From Dastarcus helophoroides (Eukaryota > Arthropoda > Insecta > Coleoptera > Bothrideridae): a DNA stretch of 64,000 nt. The notes under the pieces are model-generated. The model had not been told where the DNA came from. It saw only the letters and a list, made by a program, of their open reading frames with translations, and ran no database searches. The stretch covers positions 3,702,941 to 3,766,940 of the forward strand of contig CM053328.1 in NCBI GenBank assembly GCA_028583605.1, read 5' to 3'. Positions 12,936 to 24,148 of this stretch are shown piece after piece (the stretch's first letter is position 1; the number at the start of each line of letters is the position of its first letter). The translations under genes were made by a program, and so were the position numbers.

Positions 12936-13430
12936 AAAATTAATGCATTATGAATGAGGTTGTGATGTACTTCATTAGACGATGAGTTATGTATCTGTTA
13001 CCATAACTGATTTTTCGAATGCTTAAAATGTAGTTTCCTTAAAATTAGAATAACAGTTTATAATACTGCGGTTATGAGCTTTTTCATTTAAAAACTAAAA
13101 TTATACGATGTGCAATTTTTTTATAATTTTAAGAAAGTATAAGAGTTTCAGGACAATTTTATTTAAATTATATTTACTATAAATTGTTATATTACGAATG
13201 AATTCATGTTTAACTAGCTAATTGTACTGTAAGAACAGTTTTCACCTTAATTTCGTAACATACAAGTCACAAAGCTAATTATATAATTAATTAACAAACG
13301 TGTTACATGACGAGTGTGACGATAATCATAAAATAAAACATAATTGTAAGAATCAAATTACTTTCTCTTGGTAAGTAAAGTGAAAATCAAGAAAATTATT
13401 CCAAGTTTCAACTTTTTGTGAAGCTTTTCA
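12936..13430. other. AT-rich unique spacer
   Basis: No open frame, repeat landmark or splice-like pair stands out. It is very AT-rich and free of the gtcgaaattt core until about 13470. Confidence 0.5.
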
Positions 13431-13673
13431 AAAAGAAAATAGAATTTATTAAAAAATAGTCAAATATACATAGAGTCGATATTTCGAAAAAGTCGAAATT
13501 TGAAGAAAAAAAAGTGAAAACTGCCAATCATAATTTTAAATCTATGATCGAAATTTGTTTTTTTTTTCTGAAAACTCCACAGTTGGATTTTAAACTCGAA
13601 AATTATTCGAAGTTTCGACTCTTTTTAGAAACTTTTCAGCTTAAACAGAAAATGCTCCATTTTAAAATTCCAG

Positions 13674-13871
13674 TTTAAAAATTGAAATACAAATCTTGTC
13701 CCCTGAAACCAAGAAAGATTAAAAACACAACAGAGGTTCTGATAGCCTGGCTATCGAAACGAGTTAGAGCAACCTCTCTTGTGTTTTTTAATCTTTCTTG
13801 GTTTCAGGATCTTTCTTGGTTTCAGCGGACAAGATTTGTATTTCAATTTTTGTGACCATTCCGTCCACCAA
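13674..13871. mobile_element. Complete fold-back element with a hairpin centre
   Basis: The left arm (aaattgaaatacaaatc, then cctgaaaccaagaaagatt) is followed by a degenerate hairpin (gatagcctggctatcgaaac near 13741). The right arm is its reverse complement, carrying a duplicated tctttcttggtttcag and ending in gaccattccgtccaccaaaa. It lies inside degenerate satellite. Confidence 0.8.
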
Positions 13872-13913
13872 AATTATTCCAATTTAAATTCGCAATTTAA
13901 AACGTCAGAATTT

Positions 13914-14302
13914 AAAAATTGAAATACAGAACTTGTCCCCTGAAATGCCCAGTTAAATTTTCTGAGAAAGTCGACGTTTTAGGGTTGAAATTGTGTAAAA
14001 AAAAGTTAAATTTCGAGGCAGAAGTCGAAATTTGGAAACCAATAAACTGGAAATTTCTAAAAAATTGAAATACAAATTTTGCCCCTGAAACCAAAAAAGA
14101 TTAAAAAAAAACAACAAAGGTTGTTCTAACGCGTTTCGACAGTCAAGCTGTCATCTTCAGAGAGAAACTGTATCTATGAAGATGACAGCTTGGCTGTCGA
14201 AACGTGTTAGAGCAACCTTTGTTGTGTTTTTTAATCTTTCTTTCTTCAAGGTACTGTATTTCAATTTTTGAAGATAACCAAGGACCACTCCGTTCCATCA
14301 AA
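13914..14302. mobile_element. Fold-back element with two opposed hairpins, interrupted by satellite
   Basis: A first arm piece at 13914-13946 breaks off at tgcccag. Satellite follows (13950-14050), and a full arm resumes at 14058. Two hairpins face each other: tttcgacagtcaagctgtc at about 14135 and gacagcttggctgtcgaaac at about 14183. The right arm ends at accaaggaccactccgttcc (14302). The satellite piece 13950-14060 reappears in reverse orientation at about 56590-56710. Confidence 0.8.
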
Positions 14303-15720
14303 CGTCAGAATTTAGAAAAAAAGTTGAAATTTTCAAAGAAAGTAGAAGTTTTGAAAAAAGATCAACATTTAAAAAAACGAGGCAAAACCGAAATGTTGAT
14401 GATAAAAGGTCAACATTTTCAGTAAATGTGGAAATTCTAGAAAAAATTAAAAAGTACAAAAAAAATCAAAATTTGAAAAAATTTCAACTTCTCAAAACAC
14501 TCAAAATTTTCAGATTTTATTTATTATTAATATTATTATTTTTATTATTTTATTTAAATAGTTAAGATTTTGAAAAAAAAAATCAAATTTTTGAAAAATA
14601 GTGAAAACTGAAAAGTAATCAAAATTTTGAACAAAGATCAAAATTTGGAAAAAAGTTGAAATGTTACAGAAATTTCAGAGTTTAAAAAAAAATTTCAATA
14701 TAATCTAACAACGTACAAAAAAAAGGAAATCTTGAAAGAGTCGAAATGTTGAAAAAAGGTCGAAATTTTGTGTCATAATTTTCAATAAATTGGAAATTTT
14801 CAGTGAAAATACAACACAGTCAAAATTTCCAGAAAAATTTTCTTAGGAAAAAGTCAAAATTCTGGGATAAAAGGTATAAACTGCGAAAGAGTTGAAATTT
14901 CAAAATAAGTCAAATTTTGGAAAATGTGGAAATTCGGAAAAGAAATTTTGGAAAATGTGGAAATTCGGAAAAGAAATTGGAAAATTTGAAATTCGAAACT
15001 TTCAAAACAAGTCGAAATATTCAAAATAGTCGAATTTTTCATTAAAAATGTTTTCCTTTTCATGAATGTCAGATTTTTTAATGTCATCATTTTCAGAAAC
15101 TCAAAATCTTGAAAAAAGTCTAAATGTTCAAAAATTTCGAATTTTCGAAAAAATAGTGAAAAACTGAAAATAAACAAAATTTTGAACAAATGTCGAAATT
15201 TGGAAAAAAGTGAAAATTATACAAGGATGTCGAAGTTTAAAAAAAATTTAAAATAATCTAATTTACAAAAAAAGGAAATCTTGAAAGAGTCGAAATCTTG
15301 AGAAAAGGTCGAAATTCTGTGTCGAAATTAAAAAAAAATCAAAATATAAAATGATTTACTTTTTAAATGATAATAAAAATCGAAATCTTCAAAAACAGAA
15401 TTATCAAAATCATTTTGAAATAAATCGAAATTTTAATAGAAGTCAGTATTTTCAGAAAAAGCTCGAAATTTTCAAAACATCAGTCAAATTTTCAACAAAA
15501 AAATTGGAATAAAGGCGAAATTTTTTTCAAAAGGTAAAAATTCATAATTTCAGAAAAAATTGTAACAAATGCGAAATTTTATTTTAAAAGTAAAAATTCT
15601 CAAAAATGTCGAAATCTTAAAGTAAGAATTTTCAAAAAAATCGAAATTAAAAATGTAAATACTGAAAAAAGTCGAAGTTTAAAAAAAATCGATTTTTTGT
15701 ATTTTTTTATACTTGTTAAA
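14303..15720. repeat. Degenerate purine-rich repeat block
   Basis: Words such as gtcgaaattttgaaaaaa and aaaatttggaaaaaagt recur without a fixed period. A local duplication of about 28 bases is at 14931-14985 (ttttggaaaatgtggaaattc twice). No gene is seen. Confidence 0.75.
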
Positions 15721-15771
15721 ACGAAAATTGTGAATTAGATTTTATCCTTTTGCCTAAATAGTGTATTGTAG

Positions 15772-15862
15772 GGGCCTGCGTTCGCGCCCAATAATTGTCC
15801 CTAGACTCGGGCTTCTCGCGGTGGTCCTGCAAAAGAAATCATAAATAAAAAATATTCTAAAC
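15772..15862 (+). other. GC-rich island with downstream AATAAA, orphan
   Basis: About 60 bases of GC-rich sequence (ggggcctgcgttcgcgccc and onwards) stand out from satellite. They follow two possible acceptors (cctaaatag and tgtattgtag) and are followed by aaatcataaataaa. They may be the end of a transcript or a transposon fragment. No protein family was recognised in any frame. Confidence 0.3.
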
Positions 15863-15894
15863 TATGGATTTCATTAATTTTTTGAAGCTTTGAA

Positions 15895-16143
15895 ATTTTT
15901 ATCAGCTGCTGGGTCTATCGAATGTTTAGCTCTGGTTCGTGCCTATCGATACTCTACAAATCAGAAGCCCTGATGTCTTACCATGAAAATATACAGTTAT
16001 TGTCTAATAACTGTAATTTTCATTCATTTTTATTTTCTAAAAAGACATTTTGTGTATCAATAGGAATAAAATTAGGAGTTGAACCCTCCTCGAAGAAATA
16101 TCCTAGCTATATGTCTGCTATTGAACAATTATTTAAAAAATGA
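15895..16143 (+). pseudogene. Unrecognised coding-like fragment upstream of Varp
   Basis: One frame is open from 15922 to a TGA at 16141-16143 (73 codons) and ends KKYPSYMSAIEQLFKK. Another frame over 15904-15969 reads coding-like (SIECLALVRAYRYS) before a stop. Two coding-like frames joined by a shift suggest a broken exon or gene remnant. The fragment ends about 200 bases before the Varp start codon. I do not recognise the family, and a chance frame cannot be excluded. Confidence 0.3.
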
Positions 16144-16351
16144 GATGTAATTAACTATAATGTGTGTAAAGCCTTAGCGTTTCCCAAGTATAAACGGTGC
16201 TTTATTAGTAGTTCAATATCCACCAGCAGTAGTTTAAAAATCACGCTTTATTCTATGGACACGTCAGCGTAAACGTCAAATTAAGTGTCAATATTTATGT
16301 TTACCTATTATTTAATAAAAAAAGTTTCAATTCTAAAACAACAAAAACGTA

Positions 16352-18903
16352 ATGCTGTCTCAGTATGATGAAAACCTAAATGAAAACTTATTTTTCAACG
16401 AAATTTACAACCACCACGCCGACATCATCAAGAGCGCATCCGAAAAAAATTGGATAATATGCGTACCAAGAGCAGGATCTTTCGAAGCGACTGCGGTAGA
16501 TTCAAACACGATATTTGACCACATCCTAGTACCTGACGATAGCTCATCTAGTCATAAACGAAGTTACAACACGTTAAGTAAAAAATCTGTAAATGTGGCC
16601 GAATGGCAAATAAGTTACGAAGACTGCAAATTATTCTCAATTAATGTACAGATACTGTTCGAGGAAACTTTCTACGCGGAGAAGGTGCTCAAATACACTG
16701 TGTGGTGCATAGACCGGCCCCTGTTTTCGGAGTATGTTAATTGTGAGTTGCATAAACCTGTTATTTTGGAGAGCTTAAATGACTGTATTGATTTTTTATG
16801 GGTCGAAAGCCTAAGTTATGATATCTTGAGCGAGATTCAAAGACAGTGCTTGAGTTTCGTTAATGACCATCAACTGTTTGAAGAGGAAGACTTCCAAACG
16901 CAAAAAGAGTTGATTGGGTGCTTGTATTCGAAGTGCTTGCAAGTTGCATTTAAAAATAAGCATATCAGTAGGAAAGCTCAACAAAGTAACGAGTTTATTG
17001 AGAATTTGAAGCAGTCAGTTGAGAGTTATATGCAACACTGTGTACATGATAAATTAATGGGCGGGATACATTCCTATTTTTATTGTAATGATGCACACTT
17101 GAATAAAATCCTGAAGAATTCCAGCGACCTCACTTTGCATAGTTTTAATTTAAAAGAAACCTCGAATAATGAGCTAGTTAACGCAAAATGCGAGCTTTGT
17201 AGGATCAATGGATTGACAACAGTTTTGGACAAGGTAAAATGTTTGGAACGAACTATATCTGTGATATATAAAAATGACTTTAATAAGTATTTTACATCGG
17301 ATGTTATACTTCAGTTTTTAACTTTTTTAATACTGAAAACCAATGGTATAAATAACTGGGTCTCAAATTTGATATTTATGAAGGAATTTAGGTTTAGTTC
17401 TCTCGATTTGACCAACTATAGCAATTATTTGATCACATCATTGGAAGCTACTTTGGAGTATATAAAAAGTACTGATTTTTTAAGGTTTAACAAATACTGT
17501 GCAAAGTAAGGTGACTGATATTCCCATTTTCGATGCCATTATAATCGGGTAATTTGTATGTCTTAAAGAAACTTTTAACTGAGAAGGCTGATGTAAAAGA
17601 TGAATTAAACTTGTGCCATCCATTGTGCATTTGCGAAAAATGTGTAACTTTATTGAAGAATCAAAATAATAACGAAATTAGTATAAATATGGTGAATAGC
17701 AGAGATCAATCATTACTTATTGTAGCGACAATTTATGAACAGACAGAAGTTGTCGAATTTTTAATAACTGACAAAAACTGCGACTTAAATCTTCGTGATT
17801 ATGAGGGAAGAACTGCCTTACACTATGCCGCTATGAAGGGTTATCAGGACATTTTACTGCTATTGATCACTGCTGATGCCAACATCAATATTAAAGACGT
17901 CAATGGTAATTCCGTTTTACATCTAGCAACCTACAACGGTCACAACAATTGCGTAAAAGCTTTAGTGTACTCCTCTCAAGAAATCGAAGTGAATTCAGAT
18001 CAACAAATTCGGCGATACGGCGCTACATTTTGCGGCAAAATTCGCCTACTTTTCCATAGTCCAGATTCTTTTAGAGAATTTCGCCTCTGCAATCAATTTT
18101 AAACAAAAAAGCAACAGCGTGCCATCGACGTCGCACACAATCCATTACATAGCAAACTACATAAAACAGTTTGATGGCATCGAAATCATCGAAATGCCGC
18201 AATATGCAAACATGAAACCGCACGAAAAAGAACCAAATGATTCCGCCCAAAAATCCCCCAAATTCGGCATGGCTCCCAAATGTGGGGACCAGATGAAAAA
18301 AGTTGAATTACTATTGAAGGCGATCGAAAATAACGACCTGCCGTTGACTTGTTTCTATCTAGGTTTTGCCATTAATACGACTAAGGCAACTCCATCCAAG
18401 TGCCACCCTTTATGCAACTGCGACGGATGCAAGTTACCCGACGTAGACACGACTCCGCCCAAGAAAAACCAAGTAAACGTTAACTTTTTGTAATTCAGAG
18501 GGGTATACGCCGCTGCATGTGGCGGCCAAATTCGGGAGGTCAGAAATATTGAGACTGCTGTTGGATTCTGAAGCGCAGAACGGGCTTGAAGACCTACAAA
18601 ACGTTATACACCGCCTTACATCTGGCTTGCATTTACCAAAGAATACAGATTGTTCGGGAGTTGCTCCTGTGTGGTAATCAGGAGGTTAACGAGCAAGATT
18701 ACCTTGGAAACACGCCTCTGTTTTATGCCTGTTTCAAAAACGATACTAGGATAGTTGAACTGTTACTTGGAAATGAAGCGAATTGTAATATTAAAAATTT
18801 GGAAGGAAAGACTGTTTGGGATGAAAGTCAAATTAGAAAATTGTACGGAATATTTAAAATACTAAAAAATTATTCGAAGGTTTCGTTTGATAAAGATCAG
18901 TAA
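16352..18903 (+). CDS. Ankrd27: Varp/ANKRD27 homologue: VPS9-domain and ankyrin-repeat protein (frame broken)
   Basis: Varp is an endosomal Rab21 exchange factor and retromer-associated ankyrin protein. The N-terminal exon (16352-17505) carries the family signature SVQILFEETFY-like block (here NVQILFEETFYAEK, near residue 105) and a VPS9 domain over residues ~230-375 (KLMGGI, then DVILQFLTFLILKTNG). The second exon (from 17569) starts with CHPLCICEKC and runs into ankyrin repeats (GRTALHYAAMKGYQDI, NGNSVLHLATYNGH). A second CHPLCNCDGC lies at ~18403, and further ankyrin repeats (GYTPLHVAAKFG, NTPLFYACFKN) run to the stop at 18901. The two CHPLCxCxxC motifs match the zinc-binding sites known to contact VPS29. 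Reading frames shift by one base near 18000 and near 18580. The junction at 17505/17569 is out of phase unless a GC donor at 17501 is used. The gap 18473-18498 would be a 26-base intron. The start ATG is at 16352. Identity is firm; the intact protein is uncertain. Confidence 0.85.
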
Positions 18904-19031
18904 TAAATTGGCTTTCATTTGGAGTAAGTTGAATTTTTTATATAGAAACCGTCGTTTTTGTAACAGATATACTTAAAAATATATTATTTTATGTACATTT
19001 TTACAGAGTAAATACCTATGTTATTTTTTGA

Positions 19032-19037
19032 AATAAA
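19032..19037 (+). terminator. Polyadenylation signal of the Varp gene
   Basis: AATAAA lies about 130 bases after the Varp stop codon, in an AT-rich 3' flank. No other canonical signal is closer. Confidence 0.6.
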
Positions 19038-19206
19038 TATCAACAAAATATGATGTTCTTTTTCTATGCAATAATACCTCGACTTATGCAAATTTGAACT
19101 TATATATGAGCCCTTTCCGCTCATTTTTTCCTAGACTGAAGGATATAATAAAAGAAACTTGTTATATCAATTAAACCGTATTTATAATGTGAATGGGACA
19201 ACCTAT

Positions 19207-19629
19207 TGTTGCGCGTTATCGGTTCAAAATGATTATTACGCGTGAATTATAACCACTTTATTTCCAAACTAAACTCTGAACACTACAACTGAGTAATTGA
19301 CTTCTAAGTACTAACTACACTGACTGACTGATTGAGGGCACAAAGTGGTTTGTAATGGAGGGAAAGCCAACCGGGTCCCCTTTATATAGATCTCTGGTTC
19401 GGGTTCTAGAAGGTTTTGGCAGATAAGGCTTATCGTTTGCCGAAATTTCTGGAACGCTTATCAGCGGTTTGCTTCATTATCTCGGTCGCTTTCCCTTATC
19501 AGATCTCTCCAGAATATTTTCTTACGTACTCAATTCTACAATTTACATTTCGTTACACTAATTCGACTTAGGCGATTTTCGACGGTCCCATCTATGGCTT
19601 AACATTGGGGTACGGCAGTATTAGCAACA
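19207..19629 (-). mobile_element. Candidate solo LTR, 423 bp
   Basis: On the minus strand the segment begins TGTTGC and ends GCAACA, the TG...CA ends of LTRs. In transcription order it contains heat-shock-type motifs, a TATA box (tatataaa at 19388-19381), initiator-like tcagtcagtcagt (about 19331-19319) and AATAAA (about 19261-19256), which is the U3-R-U5 order. It is far less AT-rich than its flanks and holds no open frame. The flanking bases (cctat and tttaa) do not match as a target duplication. This weakens the call or implies recombination between two elements. Confidence 0.55.
19381..19454 (-). promoter_or_regulatory. TATA box with heat-shock elements
   Basis: GAAatTTCtgGAA at 19442-19454 is a perfect three-unit heat-shock element (nGAAnnTTCnnGAAn). 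TTCtaGAA at 19404-19411 is a second, two-unit site, with an extra TTC at 19398-19400. Both stand upstream of TATATAAA (19388-19381) when read on the minus strand, as in hsp promoters. The site lies in the candidate solo LTR and points toward the Varp 3' end. Confidence 0.55.
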
Positions 19630-19659
19630 TTTAAAATTGAAACACCTTCAGCCTAAAGT

Positions 19660-20536
19660 TATAAGAATTTTTTCGAATTTTTCTAAAAACTCTGAGCTTA
19701 AATTATATCATTTTTTTAACTTTAAATTGGAGATTTAGATTTTTTCGAGAAAAATTCCCTTATTTTATCAAAATGTTGACTTCCATTCGACCTTTTTATA
19801 TTTAAACTCGAACATTTGTGCTAAAACTCAATTATTTTCATAAAATTTTGTTTTTTGGAAATTTTAAACATTCTCTCAAAAGATCTTTTAAATCCAAAGT
19901 TCTAATTTAGAGAATTCGAATTCACTTTTAATAAACATCGAGCTTTACCCCGAAATTCGAAATGAAATTCCAAATTTCTAAAAAAAGTCAAAATATCTGA
20001 AAAATTCGAAATCTTTCCAAATATCCAATTTCTTTTCCAAATTTCGTATTTTCTTCGAAATTCTATTTTTTAAAGAAATTTAAACTATGTATTTTCAAAA
20101 TTTGCCAATTTTTGAATTTCAACCTTATTAAAAAAAATCGACTTTTTGAATTTCTGTGCAAAAATTACACTTTTTTCTCGAAATTTGTCTATTTTCTCGG
20201 AATTTTAACTACATTTAAAAATCTATTCTTTTACATTTCGACTTTATTCGCAAAAATTCGATTTTTTTCTCAAAATTAACTTTCTCTGGAAAATTTCTAA
20301 TTTTTTCTCGATTTCAAAGTTTCTCTCAAAATTTCGATCGTTTTTCTTTTAAGATTTCGCCTTTTTTCTTAAATTTGATTTATTTCTGAAAATTTCGCCC
20401 TTTTGGAATCTGAATTTCCAGAAATTTTGACTGGATTCTTAAAATATCTTTCTTAGTTTGGATTTTTATCTTAAATTTTGATTTTCTGCATTTCTAGAAA
20501 TTTCAACTTTTCTATCGAAATTCATCTTTTTCGAAT

Positions 20537-20615
<79 letters not shown>

Positions 20616-23070
20616 TAGAAATTTGACTTTTCTATCGAAATTCATCTTTTTCGAAATGATTCTCAAAGCTTTACTTTTTCAAAGAAAATTTCAGAATTCG
20701 TCTTTTTTTGAAATGCCGCAATTTATTCGCAAAAGTTCACTTTTTTTTCTTATAATTAACTTTGTCTAGAAAATTTCAATTTTTCTCTCGCTTTCAAAGT
20801 TTTTTTCAAAAGTTCGATCTTTTTTCTTTTGAGAATTTGCCTTTTTTTTAAAAATCGAGTTTTTTTTTTGATAATTTCGACCACGAATCTGAATTTTCAG
20901 AAATTTTGACTGGATTCTTAAAAGTTTGAATTTTTATCTCAAATTGATTTTCAGCATTTATAGAAATTTTGACTTTTCTATCGAAATTCTTTTTTTTCGA
21001 ATTGATTCTCGAAGATTTATTTTTTCAAAGAAAATTATGGAATTCGCCTTTTCTCAAAATGCCGCAGTTTATTCGCAAAATTTCACTTTTTTTCTTAAAA
21101 TTATCTTTTTCTGCAAAATTTCAATTTTTCTCTCGATTTCAAAATTTCGATCGTTTTTCTTTTGAGATTTCGCCTTTTTTCTTAAAATCGAGTTTTTTTC
21201 AAAATTTCGACCTTTTAGAATCTGAATTTCCAAATATTTCGACTGTATTCGTAAAGTTTCTTTCTTAAAGTTCGAGTTTTTATCTCAAATTTCGATTTTC
21301 AGCATTTCCAGAAATTTTGACTTTTCTCTCGAAATTCATCTTTTTCGAATTGATTCTCAAAGCTTTACTTTTTCAAAGAAAATTTCAGAATTCGTCTTTT
21401 TTCGAACTGCCGCATTTTTTTCCGTAAAATAAACTTTCTCTACAAAATTTCTAATTTTTTTCTCGATTTCAAAGCTTTTCTCAAATTTTCGATCGTTTTT
21501 CTTTTGAGATTTCGCCTTTTTTCTTAAAACTGATTTATTTTTGAAAATTTGGGCTTTTTGGAATCTGAATTTCCATAAATCGTGACTAGATTCTTAAAGT
21601 TTCTTTCTTAAAATTTGGATTTTTGTCTCAAATTTTGATTTTCAGCATTTCTAGAAATTTTGACTTTTCTATCGAAATTCATCTTTTTCCAATTGATTCT
21701 CAAAGCTTTACTTTTTCAAAGAAAATTTCAGAATTCGTCTTTTTTCGAAATGCCGCAATTTATTCCCAAAAATTCACTTTTTCTCCTAAAATAAACGTTC
21801 TCTACAAAATTTCTAATTTTTTCTCGATTTCAAAGTTTTTCTCAAAATTTCGATCGTTTTTCTTTTGAGATTTCGCCTTTTTTCTTAAATTTGATTTATT
21901 TTTGAAAATTTCGGCCTTTTGGAATCTGAATTTCCAGAAATTTTGACAGGATTCTTAAAATGTCTTTCTTAGTTTGGATTTTTATCTTAAATTTTGATTT
22001 TCTGCATTTCTAGAAATTTCAACTTTTCTATCGAAATTCATCTTTTTCGAATTGATTCTCAAAGCTTTACTTTTTCAAAGAAAATTATGGAATTCGCCTT
22101 TTCTCGAAATGCCGCAATTTATTCGCAAAATTTCACTTTTTTTCTTAAAATTAACTTTCTCTACAAAATTTCAATTTTTCTCTCGATTTCAAAATTTCGA
22201 TCGTTTTTCTTTTGAGATTTTGCCTTTTTTCTTAACATCTTAACATTTCAACCTTATTAAAAAAAATCGACTTTTTGAATTTCTGTGCAAAAATTAAACT
22301 TTTTTCTCGAAATTTGTCTATTTTCTCGGAATTTTAACTAGATTCAAAAATCTCTTCTTTTACATTTCGACTTTATTCGCAAAAATTCGATTTTTTTCTT
22401 AATATTAACTTTCCCTGGAAAATTTCAATATTTTCTCGATTTCAAAGTTTCTCTCAAAATTTCGATCGTTTTTCTTTTAAGATTTCGCCTTTTTTCTTAA
22501 ATTTGATTTATATTTGAAAATTTCGGCCTTTTGGAATCTGAATTTCCAGACATTTTGACTGGATTCTTAAAATGTCTTTCTTAGTTTGGATTTTTATCTT
22601 AAATTTTGATTTTCTGCATTTCTAGAAATTTCAACTTTTCTATCGAAATTCATCTTTTTCGAATTGATTCTCAAAGCTTTACTTTTTCAAAGAAAATTAT
22701 GGAATTCGCCTTTTCTCGAAATGCCGCAATTTATTCCCAAAAATTCGCTTTTTCTCCTAAAATAAACGTTTTCTACAAAATTTCTAATTTTTTCTCGATT
22801 TCAAAGTTTTTCTCAAAATTTCAATCGTTTTTTTTTAGATTTCGGCTTTTTTCTTAACATCGAGTTATTTTGACAATTTCGACCTCAAATCTGAATTTTC
22901 AAATATTTTGACTGGATTTTTAAAATGTCTTTCTTAAAAGTTTGAATTTTTATCTCAAATTGATTTTCAGCATTCTTAGAAATTATGAATTTTCTATCGA
23001 AATTTATCTTTATTAAATTGATTCTCAAAATTTTACTTTTTCAAATAAATTTTCAGAATTCGCCTTTTTT
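19660..23070. repeat. ~340-bp tandem array, purine-rich on the minus strand
   Basis: The landmark tttctatcgaaattcatct (with changes) recurs near 20508, 20628, 20976, 21325, 21670, 22027 and 22637. Most steps are about 340-360 bases. The 22027-22637 step is longer because it holds a block (22230-22590) that matches 20115-20480. The cores are the reverse complement of those in 1-15720. The first 800 bases are degenerate. No gene is seen. Confidence 0.85.
20538..20615. repeat. Uninterrupted run of 78 C
   Basis: A pure C tract (G on the minus strand) interrupts a satellite unit. A sequence of about 45 bases including tttctatcgaaattcatct occurs directly on both sides, at 20490-20537 and 20615-20655. 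Nothing else in the window has a comparable G/C run. Confidence 0.95.
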
Positions 23071-23185
23071 AAAAATTAAAATACAAAACTTGTTCCCTGA
23101 AACCAAGAAAGATTAAAAAACATAATAATGATTGCTCTAACGCGTTTCGACAGCCAAGCTATAATCTTCAGAGAGCTTTTTTTGA
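23071..23185 (-). repeat. Fold-back element half copy
   Basis: Arm words gaaaccaagaaagattaaaa and tgctctaacgcgtttcgac lead to a partly degenerate hairpin (cagccaagctataatcttcag). The opposite arm is missing. Confidence 0.8.
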
Positions 23186-24146
23186 ATTACCACAAATTGT
23201 TTACATTCAGATTTTTCTGAAAGACGATTTCTCAAAAATTACAACTTTTATATCAAAATGCGACGTATACTTTTATGTAAAAGATTCGACATATTTTCTT
23301 ATAATTTCAAATTTATTCGACCTTTCCTTGAATTTTTTTAATAAATTTGGTTTTTTACAAAGCTCGAGCCTTTCTCAAAAGTTCGATTTTGTTCTCGAAA
23401 TTTCGTCTTTCATTCCGAAATTTCAATTTTCTTTTACACAAAACTGTAGTTTATAAAGTGAAACGACATAAATCCTAAAATTTTACACTTTTTCTCTCAA
23501 AATTGCCGTTTTAATTAAAAATTTGGAATTTCTGTTTAAAATGTCTGCTTCATTTTCGAAATTTGGATTTCAAAATTTAGAGTAAATATTTTTAAATTTT
23601 GATTTCGAATTTTAATCCACAATCTCGAGAAAACGTTTAAAAAATCGAAAGAAAAATCAAAATTTTTAAAGAAAGTTTAAATCGCAATTTAATGAAAAGT
23701 TCCAAAAAATGAACTGAATTTATTAATAAACATTTTTCAAAATTTTTGCTTCAACTTCACAGTTTTCGGACAAGAAGTATAAAATTCTACTTTTTATTAA
23801 AATTTCAAGTTTAAACTTGAAATTTTAAGTTATTAGAACAAAAATATTTTTACATAAATTGAGTTTTTGAATATTTATTTTTTTTAATTTCGTATTTTAT
23901 TTTAAAACTTCTGGGAAAATGTCGAAAAAAATGACCATCTAATTTTCGAATTAAAAACTTTTTAAACAGAAATCAAATTGCAATAATTTGAAATTCCAAA
24001 TTCTTCGAAATTTCGACTTTTTCCTAAATTTCGTATAAAACAAAATTCTGTTAGATTTTTCTCGAAAGTTAATGTTTTCTTTAATTTTGAGAATTTTTAA
24101 ACTCAATAATTCTACGATTTTTTTGTAAATGTTTGAGATGAAGGTA
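23186..24146. repeat. Degenerate repeat, no gene
   Basis: AT-rich sequence with scattered ttcgaaatttcgac words in the minus-polar orientation and no stable period. It ends at the TA that precedes the transposon. Confidence 0.6.
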
Positions 24147-24148
24147 TA

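Noticed and set aside
20466..20666. Minus-strand frame with a polyglycine run
   Set aside because: The run is the translation of the 78-C tract inside satellite.
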